From the NCBI GenBank assembly GCA_000344275.1, contig AORU01000006.1, positions 1-64,000 on the forward strand: a stretch of DNA of 64,000 bases, given 5' to 3'. Of the stretch, positions 7,699-18,591 are shown piece by piece (position 1 is the first letter of the stretch; each line of letters begins with the position of its first letter). The position numbers and the translations under genes were made by a program. The stretch is from Streptococcus oralis subsp. tigurinus AZ_3a. Its GTDB lineage: Bacteria > Bacillota > Bacilli > Lactobacillales > Streptococcaceae. The notes beneath the pieces were generated by a model. That model was not told where the DNA came from and did not search any database. It worked only from the letters and a program-made list of their open reading frames with translations.

Positions 7699-7736
7699 AT
7701 TTTATCACAATTCAAAAAAGTCACCTCGGTCTGAGG
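7699..7736 (-). promoter_or_regulatory. Putative liaF promoter with LiaR-like operator
   Basis: On the minus strand TGTGATAAAAT gives a plausible -10. Upstream lies an inverted repeat, CCTCAGACCGAGG, extending as TCAGACCGAGGTGA. LiaR/VraR-type operators are AGAC/GTCT-containing inverted repeats, and Lia systems autoregulate, so this is the natural candidate operator. No good -35 is visible, consistent with an activated promoter. The match to a LiaR consensus is from memory and approximate. Confidence 0.4.
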
Positions 7737-7780
7737 ATGGAAAAAAGAGATAGGACAGAAATCGCTCGTACAAGCTTGGT

Positions 7781-7811
7781 TTCATCAACTCACCACAGTT
7801 GGCAAAAGGCT
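7781..7811 (+). repeat. Isolated ISL3-type terminal repeat
   Basis: The stretch TTCATCAACTCACCACAGTT and the next bases GGCAAAAGGCTACAAAAAAG closely match TTCTTCAACCCACTACAGTT and GACAAAGAGCCTACAAAAAG at 40018-40056, the right end of the decayed ISL3-family element. No transposase sequence is attached. It looks like a solo or eroded insertion-sequence end in the liaF-fni gap. Confidence 0.5.
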
Positions 7812-7813
7812 AC

Positions 7814-7837
7814 AAAAAAGGACAGGATTCTTGTCCC
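7814..7837 (-). terminator. Terminator after fni
   Basis: On the minus strand GGGACA and TGTCC form a short stem around AGAATCC, followed by six T residues. It ends the mevalonate operon before the lia promoter. Confidence 0.6.
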
Positions 7838-7844
7838 GCCCTCT

Positions 7845-9823
<1,979 letters not shown>

Positions 9824-9837
<14 letters not shown>

Positions 9838-10777
9838 CTTGGCTCAAATCCTTTGTTTTTGACACAATCAAGCGGTAACGTTGACCGAAAATTTCTGATA
9901 AATGCTCCAAGTCTTTCTCCTGACAGAGGACTTTGACATTGGGACCGGCATCCATGGTAAAGTAGCAGGCTTCTCCTTGCTCACGAAGTTGGCGGACAAA
10001 GTCCATCGCTTCATAGGACGCATCCGTCAGATATGAAAAGGCTGGCGATGCTGTTTTGGTCGTAGCGTGCATAGCAAGGGCATTTTTCTCCGTTAATTCA
10101 CCAACCTTGGCAAAGTCATTTTCCTTGAGATAGACCAACATATCCTGATAATCCTGCTCAGACTGACGCACCCAGTCATCAAAGGTCGTCGAGGTTTCCA
10201 CACAGAGTTTCATCCCATCACGGCTAGAAATTGGTTTTTTCTTGTCCTCTAGCACCAACATAATCATAGCTAGTTTCAAGTCTGTCTCTACAGGGTAAAT
10301 CTCTCCACTATCCTTATCCCAAGCACCTAGCGGTCCATAAAAACTGCGAGAGGAAGAACCTGAGGCAAACTTAGCCTCCTGCGCCAACTGACTCCGATTC
10401 AAACCAAGCTTGAAATAAGCATTACAAGCCTTGACCAAGGCGGACAAACCACTAGAACTAGAGGACAAGCCCGCCGCAGTCGGCATATTGTTTTGAGTAT
10501 CGATACGGACAAAGCCCTCACCTACTGGACGGTAACGATCAATGATTTTGCTCATCTTAGCATGCTCAGCCTCACTCTGGAGCTGACCATTGATATAAAA
10601 TGCATCAGCCGTCGCATCCTTCGGTAGAGGCGACAAGGTCGTCTCTGTGTACATGTTTTCCAACGTCAGAGAGATGCTACTAGTAGCAGGAACCATCTCT
10701 TTTTCTTTTTTCTTTCCCCAATATTTGATAATGGCAATATTTGCGTAGGAACGTACTGTTACAGGCTCTCGATCCAT
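9824..10777 (-). CDS. mvaD: Diphosphomevalonate decarboxylase
   Basis: A 317-residue GHMP-fold enzyme making IPP by ATP-dependent decarboxylation of mevalonate diphosphate. Diagnostic segments are ANIAIIKYWGKKKE near the N-terminus, PTAAGLSSSSSGLSALV (phosphate loop) and FTMDAGPNVKVLC near the C-terminus. It overlaps the mevalonate kinase gene by 19 bases and mvaK2 by 14. Confidence 0.95.
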
Positions 10778-11637
10778 GTCTGAACAGCTCCTTTCTCTTC
10801 TAATCGTTTTGTTAGTTCTTGAGCGTGTGTCAAATTGGTTGCCAAGGCTATGATACAGCCTCCTAGCCCACCACCACTCATCTTGGCACCTAGAGCACCG
10901 TCGCTCAGAGCTGTTTCAACGAAGGAGTCTGCTTCAGGGCTGCTGACACCAATTTCTTTTAAATGTAAATGCGCTTGACTGAGGATTTTTCCCAGTCCTT
11001 CAGCATCTTTTTGTCTAATCGCATCTTCTGCCTGCTGGGTCAATTCTCCCAAGGCATGCAAAAACGGTAGAGCATCCTTACCCTTGCTTTGAACCACTTG
11101 GATGGCTTCACGAGTGTGACCATACACGCCCGTGTCAGCAATCACCAAATAGGCAGATAGATCCATCTCAAGCTCTGTAAATCCAACGTTTTTAATAAAG
11201 CGAATAGGTCGATCACTGAGACAGGTCTTGGCATCCAAACCACTCGGATTCATATGGGCAATCATCTCAGCCCGATTGACCAAGATTTCTAATATATCAT
11301 GAGGCAGGTCGGCTTGATAGTAGTCAAAAACAGCTCGAATGGCTGCTATGCTGATAGCTGCTGACGAACCCATTCCCCGTTTTTCAGGGATAGCCGAGTC
11401 AATCACACAGCGAATGCAGGCCTCTTTAATCTCTAAATATTCTAACGAAGCATACACAGCCATGGACAAGGTGTCCTCCTCATAGAGGCGCCAAGGACTT
11501 TCAGCAGGAACTACCTTACAAGTCACCTCCACCTCTAAGAGAGGCAGAGAAATGGCAGGATAGCCGTATACAACAGCGTGCTCCCCTATTAAAATAATCT
11601 TACTATGTGCCTGACCGACACCAACTTTTTTTGTCAT
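10759..11637 (-). CDS. mvk: Mevalonate kinase
   Basis: A 292-residue GHMP kinase, first enzyme of this operon, phosphorylating mevalonate. Motifs seen: GEHAVVYGYPAIS, the ATP loop PEKRGMGSSAAISIAA, NPSGLDAKT and KMSGGGLGGC. It starts at an ATG behind AAAGGAAAAC. The 5' leader holds a small hairpin and a ten-codon ORF, described separately. In streptococci this pathway supplies undecaprenyl phosphate for wall and capsule synthesis. Confidence 0.95.
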   Translation of the reverse strand: MTKKVGVGQAHSKIILIGEHAVVYGYPAISLPLLEVEVTCKVVPAESPWRLYEEDTLSMAVYASLEYLEIKEACIRCVIDSAIPEKRGMGSSAAISIAAIRAVFDYYQADLPHDILEILVNRAEMIAHMNPSGLDAKTCLSDRPIRFIKNVGFTELEMDLSAYLVIADTGVYGHTREAIQVVQSKGKDALPFLHALGELTQQAEDAIRQKDAEGLGKILSQAHLHLKEIGVSSPEADSFVETALSDGALGAKMSGGGLGGCIIALATNLTHAQELTKRLEEKGAVQTWIESL

Positions 11638-11711
11638 GTTTTCCTTTATCCAGACGGAAAGACCGTCTTGCTTTTCATACAGTAGTATTTCCTCCTATCT
11701 ATTTTATTATA
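11638..11711 (-). promoter_or_regulatory. mvk promoter and leader with hairpin and mini-ORF
   Basis: A -10 TATAAT lies at 11706-11711. The leader of about 60 bases carries GGAGG, then a ten-codon reading frame (MKSKTVFPSG, stop), and inside it the hairpin AGACGG-TCTTT-CCGTCT (11652-11668) just before the mvk ribosome site. No clear -35 is seen. The spacer from GGAGG to the mini-ORF start is about 12 bases, which is long. Confidence 0.4.
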
Positions 11712-11718
11712 TTTTCAC

Positions 11719-11748
11719 AAAAAAAGCGATTTTTTCCTTCACAATCGC
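11719..11748 (-). terminator. Terminator after the choline-binding protein gene
   Basis: On the minus strand GCGATT and AATCGC pair across an 11-base loop and are followed by seven T residues. Confidence 0.75.
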
Positions 11749-11756
11749 CCCTTTCA

Positions 11757-12794
11757 TTATTGGATCCATTCGCCATTATAATTGACGTAATAGCCTTCTA
11801 CAGTCGTATTCACTGCTAAAGCACCTGAACTATAAGCATAGTACCATTTCCCTCCGACCTGGAACCAGCCTGTCTTCATGTCACCATTACTTGCGTTTAG
11901 ATAATACCACATCGAACCTTCCTGATACCAACCAGTTGCCATAGCTCCTGATGAACGGAGGTAGTACCACTTGTTCCCAAGGTATTGCCAGCCCGTTTTC
12001 ATATCGCCATTTGGCTCGTCTAAATAATACCAAGTGGAGCCTTCCTGATACCAACCAGTTGCCATGACTCCTGATGAACGGAGATAGTACCACTTATTGC
12101 CAAGTTGTTTCCAACCCGTTTGCATAATGCCAGTTTCTGGGTCTAGGTAGTACCATGGAGCCGCTTTTATTTCCTCTTCATCATATAGAAGAGAATAATC
12201 CTTGGCCCAACCACGCACTGGCTCCCCAACCGTTAAACTGTTGATACGAGCATCAAAGCCACCACTCTTCTGTAAATAATACCAATGACCCTCGTCATAA
12301 ATCCAACCGGTTTTTAAAGTGTGATAGCTACGCTGATCTTCAAAATAATAGACTCGTTTCTCTGCTGGACTATCATATTGTTCCCCATGATGTTTGTTGG
12401 TATTTGTAGCAGTTTTTGCTTCTAAAACTTGCTTGCCAACAAATTCTTGTAGTACCCCATCTTGACCAAAGTAATACCATTTTGGCATTGGCATATATTC
12501 TAATCTTAAACCATTTGGGTAAGGACCAATTGTACTACCTTTAGATGGAAACGGGATATATTGCCAGCCGACAACCATCTCTCCTGATACATGATCGAAA
12601 TAATAGGTCTTACCATCAATCACTCGCCAGTAGGTTTCTTTGAGTTCCCCCTTCTTGTAGTAGGTTCTACCATTTTCTTGGACAAATTGCCAGCCTTCTG
12701 AATAAGCATCATCCGCCAATACTGTGCTTGTCGCCAGCAAAGCAAAGAAAAAGACGGCTAGTCCAACTTGCATCATTATTTTAAATTTTTTCAT
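11757..12794 (-). CDS. Choline-binding surface protein, CbpC/CbpF/CbpJ family
   Basis: A 345-residue secreted protein with a signal peptide (MKKFKIMMQVGLAVFFFALL, cleavage after VLA) and no LPXTG. Almost the whole mature part is made of choline-binding repeats with GWxxxxxxWYYL spacing. The first half has divergent repeats and longer insertions as in CbpF/CbpC; the second half has regular repeats such as GWKQLGNKWYYLRSSG. Such proteins dock non-covalently to phosphocholine on teichoic acids, which implies choline-decorated teichoic acid in this organism. It has its own near-consensus promoter and terminator. In pneumococcus paralogues occupy this spot between ritR and mvk. No catalytic domain is visible. 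Confidence 0.88.
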   Translation of the reverse strand: MKKFKIMMQVGLAVFFFALLATSTVLADDAYSEGWQFVQENGRTYYKKGELKETYWRVIDGKTYYFDHVSGEMVVGWQYIPFPSKGSTIGPYPNGLRLEYMPMPKWYYFGQDGVLQEFVGKQVLEAKTATNTNKHHGEQYDSPAEKRVYYFEDQRSYHTLKTGWIYDEGHWYYLQKSGGFDARINSLTVGEPVRGWAKDYSLLYDEEEIKAAPWYYLDPETGIMQTGWKQLGNKWYYLRSSGVMATGWYQEGSTWYYLDEPNGDMKTGWQYLGNKWYYLRSSGAMATGWYQEGSMWYYLNASNGDMKTGWFQVGGKWYYAYSSGALAVNTTVEGYYVNYNGEWIQ

Positions 12795-12815
12795 TATATC
12801 TTTCCTCCATAACTG

Positions 12816-12844
12816 ATTGTAGCAAAGACTTTACTGTATGTCAA
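12816..12844 (-). promoter_or_regulatory. Strong promoter of the choline-binding protein gene
   Basis: On the minus strand TTGACA (12839-12844), a 17-base spacer and TACAAT (12816-12821) form a near-consensus SigA promoter, followed by GGAGG and the gene's ATG. Confidence 0.85.
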
Positions 12845-12860
12845 TATATAGGAACCCCTC

Positions 12861-12891
12861 AAAAAAAGCAGTTACACAACTGCAACTGCTT
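12861..12891 (-). terminator. Terminator after ritR
   Basis: On the minus strand AAGCAGTT and AACTGCTT pair around a ten-base loop and run into seven T residues. Confidence 0.85.
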
Positions 12892-12893
12892 TT

Positions 12894-13583
12894 CTATTCT
12901 TGCATGGTGTACCCAACACCACGCACGGTTTTAATGTAGCTTTTTTGACCTTTTACATCAAGCTTGCTACGTAGATAACGGATATAAACATCCACGATAT
13001 TGGTCTCTGTCGCACTTTCGTACTTCCAAACACTTTCCAACAACTGCTCACGAGTCAAGACTTTCTTGCTTCCCATGAGAGTAGCCAGAAGGTCATACTC
13101 ACGACGCGTCAGAGCAATCATCTCCTCGCCACGATAAACGGTATGATGTTCTACATCCATACGCAAATTGCGGTAAGACGTTGGAACCTTCATTTGACTA
13201 CAGTGTTGGTCAATGAAGTCCCGACCTCGGAAAATCGCTGAAATACGAGCTACTAGATTATCAATAATCACTGGCTTATAGATGTAAGAAACGGCGAAGC
13301 GCTGGATTGTCTCAATCTGGTCTTGCAATTCTTCGCGATGGTCCAAGACCATGATCACTGAGGCAGGTTTTGTCCGACTCAGCCTCTCTGCAAAATCCTG
13401 GGCCGTCATATCCCCCAGACGAGCATTCAGTAAAATCAAGTCATAATCTGTCTGGAGAGCCATGGAAAGGGCTTTTTGCCCCTCCTCAACCTGATCAACT
13501 CGGTATTGCTCTTTTTGGAGTTCCAGACTTAAAAAATGAGCGAGATTTCTTTCTTTCTCAAGTAATAAAATCCGTTTCCCCAT
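12894..13583 (-). CDS. ritR: Orphan response regulator RitR
   Basis: A 229-residue OmpR-type regulator with no kinase gene beside it. The receiver lacks the phosphoacceptor Asp: residue 53 is Asn (DLILLNARLGD), the hallmark of RitR. The linker carries a single Cys at residue 128 (DQHCSQM), the position reported as the redox switch of pneumococcal RitR. The C-terminal winged helix reads LTRREYDLLATLM and ends VRGVGYTMQE. RitR represses iron uptake and governs oxidative-stress genes. It follows gnd by 11 bases and is likely co-transcribed with it. Confidence 0.93.
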   Translation of the reverse strand: MGKRILLLEKERNLAHFLSLELQKEQYRVDQVEEGQKALSMALQTDYDLILLNARLGDMTAQDFAERLSRTKPASVIMVLDHREELQDQIETIQRFAVSYIYKPVIIDNLVARISAIFRGRDFIDQHCSQMKVPTSYRNLRMDVEHHTVYRGEEMIALTRREYDLLATLMGSKKVLTREQLLESVWKYESATETNIVDVYIRYLRSKLDVKGQKSYIKTVRGVGYTMQE

Positions 13584-13594
13584 GGCAGACCTAC

Positions 13595-15019
13595 TTATTT
13601 TTCGTCATACCAAGAGTAGTGGAAGATTCCTTCTTTGTCTTTACGTTGGTAAGTGTGGGCACCAAAGTAGTCACGTTGTGCTTGGATCAAGTTCGCAGGA
13701 AGGTCAGCTGAACGGTAGCTATCAAAGTAAGTGATGGCAGCTGAGAAAGTTGGCACTGGTACACCAGCTTGAACAGCAAGAGCTACGATATCACGCACTG
13801 CTTGTTGGTACTTGGCAGTGACATCCAAGAAGTATTCATCCAAGAGAAGGTTTGCAAGATCAGCATCGCGGTTGTAAGCATCTGTGATCTTTTGCAAGAA
13901 ACGTGAACGGATGATACAGCCATCACGCCAGATAGATGCGATATCCGCAAATGGCAAGTTCCAGTTATTTTCTTTAGAAGCCACACGCAATTGAGCGAAA
14001 CCTTGTGCGTATGAAATGATTTTTGAGAAGTAAAGAGCTTGACGAATCTTTTCGATCAACTCAGCCTTGTCACCTTCAAATTTGAAGGCAGCTGGTTTTG
14101 GAAGGACCTTGCTAGCATGTACACGCTCTTCTTTGTATGTAGAGATGTAGCGGGCAAATACTGACTCAGTGATAAGTGACAATGGCACACCAAGGTCAAG
14201 TGCTGATTGGCTAGTCCATTTACCAGTTCCCTTGTTACCTGCAGCATCAAGGATGTAGTCTACGATTGGTCCATCTTGACCTTCATCATCTTTACGGCTC
14301 AAGATATCAGCTGTAATTTCAATCAAGTAGCTGTCCAATTCACCCTTGTTCCACTCAGTAAAGATTTCAGCCATGTCTTCTGCAGAAAGGCCAAGCAAGT
14401 GTTGCATCAAGTCATAGCTTTCTGCGATCAATTGCATGTCACCATACTCGATACCGTTGTGGACCATTTTCACATAGTGACCAGCTCCATCAGGACCGAT
14501 GTAAGTCACACATGGTTTGCCATCTTCTGGTGCTTTAGCTGAGATTTCTTCGAGAACATCAGCAACCAATTCGTAGGCTTCTTTTTGTCCACCAGGCATG
14601 ATAGAAGGACCTTCAAGAGCACCTTTTTCACCACCAGAAACTCCAGTACCGATAAAGTTGATACCTGAGTTTGCCAATTCTTCATTACGACGGATGGTAT
14701 CTTTATAGAAAGTGTTTCCTCCGTCGATCAAGATATCACCCTTGTCGAGGTGGGGAAGAAGAGCTTGGATAGTTGCATCTGTACCAGGTCCAGCTTGAAC
14801 CATCAGCATGATACGACGAGGTTTTTCGATTGAGTTTACAAAGCTTTCAACGTCATAGCTTGGTACAAAGTTCTTTTCAGGATGGCAAGCAATTACATCT
14901 TCTGTTTTTTCTTTACTACGGTTGTAAATGGCAACTGTATAACCACGAGATTCGATATTTAGGGCAAGGTTACGACCCATTACGGCCATACCAACGACAC
15001 CAAAGTTAGCTTTTGTCAT
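13595..15019 (-). CDS. gnd: 6-phosphogluconate dehydrogenase, decarboxylating
   Basis: A 474-residue enzyme of the oxidative pentose phosphate pathway that makes ribulose-5-phosphate and NADPH. The Rossmann motif [13 protein letters not shown] is at the N-terminus. [19 protein letters not shown] and [16 protein letters not shown] carry substrate and catalytic residues (Lys, Asn). Normal family length. It starts with an AGGAGTG site and is followed closely by ritR, linking NADPH supply to the redox regulator. Confidence 0.96.
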   Translation of the reverse strand: MTKANFGVVGMAVMGRNLALNIESRGYTVAIYNRSKEKTEDVIACHPEKNFVPSYDVESFVNSIEKPRRIMLMVQAGPGTDATIQALLPHLDKGDILIDGGNTFYKDTIRRNEELANSGINFIGTGVSGGEKGALEGPSIMPGGQKEAYELVADVLEEISAKAPEDGKPCVTYIGPDGAGHYVKMVHNGIEYGDMQLIAESYDLMQHLLGLSAEDMAEIFTEWNKGELDSYLIEITADILSRKDDEGQDGPIVDYILDAAGNKGTGKWTSQSALDLGVPLSLITESVFARYISTYKEERVHASKVLPKPAAFKFEGDKAELIEKIRQALYFSKIISYAQGFAQLRVASKENNWNLPFADIASIWRDGCIIRSRFLQKITDAYNRDADLANLLLDEYFLDVTAKYQQAVRDIVALAVQAGVPVPTFSAAITYFDSYRSADLPANLIQAQRDYFGAHTYQRKDKEGIFHYSWYDEK

Positions 15020-15094
15020 GTGACACTCCTCTTATTTAATTTGTTTTATTTTATCATTTTTACCTATGAAAGGAAAGAATTTTGTAACGGACTC

Positions 15095-16537
15095 CTAATA
15101 GTCCAAGTCATCTGCATGGCCAGAACCATTCCCTACAAAGTAACCAGTCTTACAGTTGAGGGTGAAAAGGTAGGTTCCATCTGGTTTGTAGAGGTTGTAA
15201 TAGCCGTTTCCGTTTACAATATTGACACGTTCGAGAATGTATTGGTTGCCAGTGATATAGCCACGAGCACGTGAGGTTGCTAGGATTTGTTCCAATACAC
15301 CATCTGCAAACGTCCAAGCAGGGTTATTGCTATCGTCTACAGCTGATTGGTTGTAGGGTACACGACTAACACTTCTTTGAAGATTAACCCCATCGCCAGA
15401 TAAACCACCATTTGTATCTCTAGCCGGTGCTGTGGTACTTGTTGAAGGTGTCGTACTACTTGCACTGCTTTCTGTAGCTGAACTTGAGCTTGCTTGACTC
15501 GTGCTAGAACTTGAGCTGGAAGCACTGGTTTGTTGACTCTTACCAAAACTAATCGCCTGATCTAACAGTTTATCAAGCTCTGTATTTCCCGTTTTAACTT
15601 CCGTGAACTTAGCATCTGATTTGGCTTTAGCATTGGTATTCAAGACACCATCAGTAATAGCTGGACTTTCAAAGAGGGCATTGACATCTTGAATGGCCTT
15701 GATTTGAGTTGCTAGGCTATCGTATTTTGACTTAGCTAGTGTATAATCACGGCTACCTTCTAACTTATCCAGTAAGGTTTTTAGCTGGCTCAACTTATCG
15801 AACTGGCTATTTTTTAAAGCAGTCTTATTGGCATCCGTATAGAAGGAATCATAAAGCGTATTGAACTCTTGCAAGTCGGTTTGCGATTCTTGATTTCCTG
15901 AAGATGATTGAGAAGACTGTATTTCTTGGTTCGAACGGGATACCTGACGGTAAACATAATACGTCCCAGCAAGAACAAGAATCGCAGCTACCACAGAAAC
16001 GATGGTAATCACACGTTTCTTTTTAGAGCCTGTTTCAGGTTCCGTCTGTACTGATCGTGATAGGGAAGTATAGGTTTCTTCTTGTTCCTCATTTTCCTCA
16101 TTCATTTCCTTGGATGCTGTTTCTGTTAAAACGAGAGGCTCTATTTCAGTACTTTCCTCATCTTGAAGTGGTGGAACAAACTGAGTAGTTTCTTCATTGT
16201 CTATCTCTTCAATAGATTCCTCGGAAACCACATCTGAACCTTCTACCTCTCCAGAAAGTTCACTTGATTCACGAACTTCTTGGATCAATTTCTCTAAGTT
16301 TTGAGTAGAAGCCAACTCTTCTTTTTCAAGCTGACGAGTTTCAAACTTATCTGCCTCGATCTCTTCGCGATGCTGTTTGATGTATTTGTCCAAGATGTTG
16401 TCTTCAGGCAATACTCCAGCCTCAACCTCCTCATTCTTACGAATTGCTTGACCAACAGTCAAGTCTTTTGCTTCGTCAAAGTCGAATTGTGGTTCTTGAT
16501 GTCCTTTTTTATGACGATCACGTCTTTTCTTACTCAT
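15095..16537 (-). CDS. mapZ: MapZ (LocZ), mid-cell-anchored division-site protein
   Basis: A 480-residue bitopic protein. The acidic N-terminal cytoplasmic part begins [20 protein letters not shown] and is rich in Glu/Thr, where MapZ contacts FtsZ and is phosphorylated by StkP. One membrane helix lies near residues 174-193 ([20 protein letters not shown]). The outside part has a helical domain, a Ser/Thr/Ala linker and a C-terminal peptidoglycan-binding domain ending HADDLDY. MapZ rings mark future division sites. Neighbours gpsB and pbp1a are also division or wall genes. Confidence 0.93.
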   Translation of the reverse strand: MSKKRRDRHKKGHQEPQFDFDEAKDLTVGQAIRKNEEVEAGVLPEDNILDKYIKQHREEIEADKFETRQLEKEELASTQNLEKLIQEVRESSELSGEVEGSDVVSEESIEEIDNEETTQFVPPLQDEESTEIEPLVLTETASKEMNEENEEQEETYTSLSRSVQTEPETGSKKKRVITIVSVVAAILVLAGTYYVYRQVSRSNQEIQSSQSSSGNQESQTDLQEFNTLYDSFYTDANKTALKNSQFDKLSQLKTLLDKLEGSRDYTLAKSKYDSLATQIKAIQDVNALFESPAITDGVLNTNAKAKSDAKFTEVKTGNTELDKLLDQAISFGKSQQTSASSSSSSTSQASSSSATESSASSTTPSTSTTAPARDTNGGLSGDGVNLQRSVSRVPYNQSAVDDSNNPAWTFADGVLEQILATSRARGYITGNQYILERVNIVNGNGYYNLYKPDGTYLFTLNCKTGYFVGNGSGHADDLDY

Positions 16538-16549
16538 GAGTTCACCTTT

Positions 16550-17707
16550 CTATTTTACCTCTTGGCGTTTGACACGCTGACCAAAGTATTGATACAAATC
16601 CACTTTTAAGGTCCCGTTATAGAGTTTTCGCTTTTTATCAGCTGGACTTCCGTACTTACTTTCAAAAGCTTCGTCACTCGTCAGGATAAACTTACTCCAC
16701 GTTTTCAGTGGTGCAAAGACTTGTCCCATCTCAGCATAGAGCTTGGTAACTCCTGCATCATCAGACAAGCGTTCCCCATATGGTGGATTGGAAATGATAA
16801 CGCCATTAATCTTATCTGTGCGCAAATCCTGTACCCGCATTTGCTTAAAGGTGATATCACCTGCGACGCCTGCTGCTTGAGCATTTGCCTTAGCAATTTC
16901 CACCATGCGAGCATCGATATCACAGCCCATAATGTCCAGCTCAAGTTCACGATCCATTTTCTTAGCCGCCTCTGTGCGAACCTCCTGGATTAACCGATCG
17001 CTGACCCAGTTCCATTCTTCAAAAGCAAAGGAACGGCGAAGTCCTGGAGCCATCTTTCTAGCAATCATAGCCGCCTCAATACAGAAAGTTCCTGAACCAC
17101 AGGTCGGATCAATCAAGGGCTTGTCTGGATACCAATTAGATAGTTGTAAAATGGCCGCCGCCATATTTTCCTTGATTGGCGCTCCACCCTTTTCCGTACG
17201 ATAACCACGTTTAAAGAGACTGGATCCTGTCGTGTCAATCATGACCGTTGCCACATCTTTCAGGATAGATACCTCAATCTTAAACTCGGGACCAGTTTCC
17301 ATCAAGGGAACTCCTTCTGGACGGGCATAGTGTTTTTGTAATTTCTTCACAACAGCCTTCTTAGAAATAGCCTGAACACTGGGTTCGTTGTGGAGTTTAG
17401 ACTTCACACATTTTGCCTTTGATATCGGGAAACGTGCTCCTAACGGGAGATAGTTTTCCCAATCTAGAGCAAAAACACCTTGAAAAAGCTCTTCAAAAGT
17501 CTTAGCTGGAAAACTTCCGACTACAATCTTGATGCGATCCGCCGCGCGAAGCCAAAGGTTGGTCTCGATGATTGCCTTCACATCTCCTTGAAAGCGGACA
17601 CGCCCATTTTCAACCTGGCAATCATAACCAAGGTCTCGCACCTCACGTCCAACGACAGCCTCAAGACCCGCCGCAGCAGTTGCGATTAAATTAAATTGTT
17701 CTTTCAT
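16550..17707 (-). CDS. rlmL: THUMP-domain rRNA methyltransferase, RlmL type
   Basis: A 385-residue protein with an N-terminal THUMP domain (about residues 1-160) and a class I SAM-dependent methyltransferase domain. The SAM site is DPTCGSGTFCIEAA, and the catalytic motif ISNPPYGERL is typical of N2-guanine methyltransferases. It is likely to methylate 23S rRNA. It lies 12 bases before mapZ in transcription order and after the RNase P RNA gene. Confidence 0.9.
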   Translation of the reverse strand: MKEQFNLIATAAAGLEAVVGREVRDLGYDCQVENGRVRFQGDVKAIIETNLWLRAADRIKIVVGSFPAKTFEELFQGVFALDWENYLPLGARFPISKAKCVKSKLHNEPSVQAISKKAVVKKLQKHYARPEGVPLMETGPEFKIEVSILKDVATVMIDTTGSSLFKRGYRTEKGGAPIKENMAAAILQLSNWYPDKPLIDPTCGSGTFCIEAAMIARKMAPGLRRSFAFEEWNWVSDRLIQEVRTEAAKKMDRELELDIMGCDIDARMVEIAKANAQAAGVAGDITFKQMRVQDLRTDKINGVIISNPPYGERLSDDAGVTKLYAEMGQVFAPLKTWSKFILTSDEAFESKYGSPADKKRKLYNGTLKVDLYQYFGQRVKRQEVK

Positions 17708-17742
17708 TTCTAGTCTTGCAAGACCTTTCTCTTGTTCACTTT

Positions 17743-17779
17743 AAAAAATGAGGTTGAGAAAGATTTCTCAGCCCCAACC
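17743..17779 (-). terminator. Terminator of the RNase P RNA gene
   Basis: On the minus strand TGAGAAA-TC-TTTCTCA forms a perfect inner stem, extended by GGTTG/ACC pairing. It is followed by TCA and a run of six T residues. Confidence 0.85.
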
Positions 17780-17780
17780 T

Positions 17781-18177
17781 ATATGCAATTTTCTATAAGC
17801 CATGTTTTGTTCCAGAAGTGACTAGGACCACTTCCTTCGATAATCATCTGTCTACCGCTAACAGCATAAATCTGCTAGCAGTCAGAGTACTACGTTCGTT
17901 TCCGTGCACTCCATGCCCCGACCAAAATTTGGGTTGCTAGCTTGAGGGGTTTACCGCGTTCCACTCTCTCTGTTTCCAGAAAGACTCCGTCACTGTGGCA
18001 CTTTCAAGCCTATTCTGACCTATCCGAAGACTTAGCCATTTCGACTGCCGTAACGATTTCTCGTCCCTAGGCTTATGGATTCGCCTAGCACAAACACTAC
18101 AGGCATCACAGCCTGTGCTAGCATGGACTTTCCTCATGAAAAGAGAACCTCTTCACGCGATTATCCAAAAATTGCAC
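17781..18177 (-). ncRNA. rnpB: RNase P RNA (rnpB), Bacillus (class B) type
   Basis: The RNA component of RNase P, which cleaves 5' leaders from tRNA precursors. The conserved GAAGAGGTTCTC and ATGAGGAAAGTCCATGCTAG segments occur near the 5' end. The 3' end carries GGCTTATAG, and TGCAATTTT (5') pairs with AAAATTGCA (3') to close helix P1. Conserved ACAGTGACGGAGT and GTGGAACGCGGTAAACCCC blocks lie between. The gene sits between gpsB and the RlmL gene, as in pneumococcus. End positions are set from the P1 pairing and may be off by a few bases. A TATAAT (18192-18197) overlapping the gpsB stop may be its -10. Confidence 0.93.
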
Positions 18178-18192
18178 TCATTCCTTAGTCAA

Positions 18193-18522
18193 TTATAAAT
18201 CTTGGTTGTCTAAGATTTGCTTACCAAATACTTCTTTTTCGAGACGATTTAAGCGTTTCAAAATATCAAAGTTTGTCATTGAAGTAGAAGCTGTTACTTC
18301 AATAGAGTCTGGTTGAGTTGGAGCTACCTGTGGTTTACGAGACAACTCCTCCTTCAAATCAGCAATTTCTTGGCGAAGGGATTTAACCAAAGCTGCGTAA
18401 GTTTCATAATCCTTAATCACATCGTCTAGGAATTCATCGACCTCTGCTTTGCTGTATCCACGTACTTCACGTCCAAATTCTTGTTCAAAAATATCTTTCG
18501 CTGAAAATATAATACTTGCCAT
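18193..18522 (-). CDS. gpsB: Cell-division protein GpsB
   Basis: A 109-residue DivIVA-family protein. I chose the ATG at 18522 ([20 protein letters not shown]), which has a GGAGAG site. The N-terminal membrane-binding domain contains [19 protein letters not shown], a coiled coil follows to about residue 65, and the C-terminal trimer segment reads [16 protein letters not shown]. GpsB coordinates septal and peripheral wall synthesis by docking penicillin-binding proteins and StkP. Confidence 0.95.
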   Translation of the reverse strand: MASIIFSAKDIFEQEFGREVRGYSKAEVDEFLDDVIKDYETYAALVKSLRQEIADLKEELSRKPQVAPTQPDSIEVTASTSMTNFDILKRLNRLEKEVFGKQILDNQDL

Positions 18523-18551
18523 GTCTCTCTCCATTCTGGGTTACTAGTATT

Positions 18552-18581
18552 ATTATATAAAAAAAGACAAGTAAAAATCAA
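18552..18581 (-). promoter_or_regulatory. gpsB promoter
   Basis: On the minus strand TTGATT (18576-18581), an 18-base spacer and TATAAT (18552-18557) precede the gpsB ribosome site. Confidence 0.6.
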
Positions 18582-18591
18582 GGTCAAAGGG

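Noticed and set aside
15020..15274. 84-codon plus-strand ORF between gnd and mapZ
   Set aside because: Most of it is antisense to the 3' end of mapZ, with no ribosome site or recognisable domain.
17937..18137. 66-codon ORF inside the RNase P RNA gene
   Set aside because: It lies wholly within conserved structured RNA; the reading frame is accidental.
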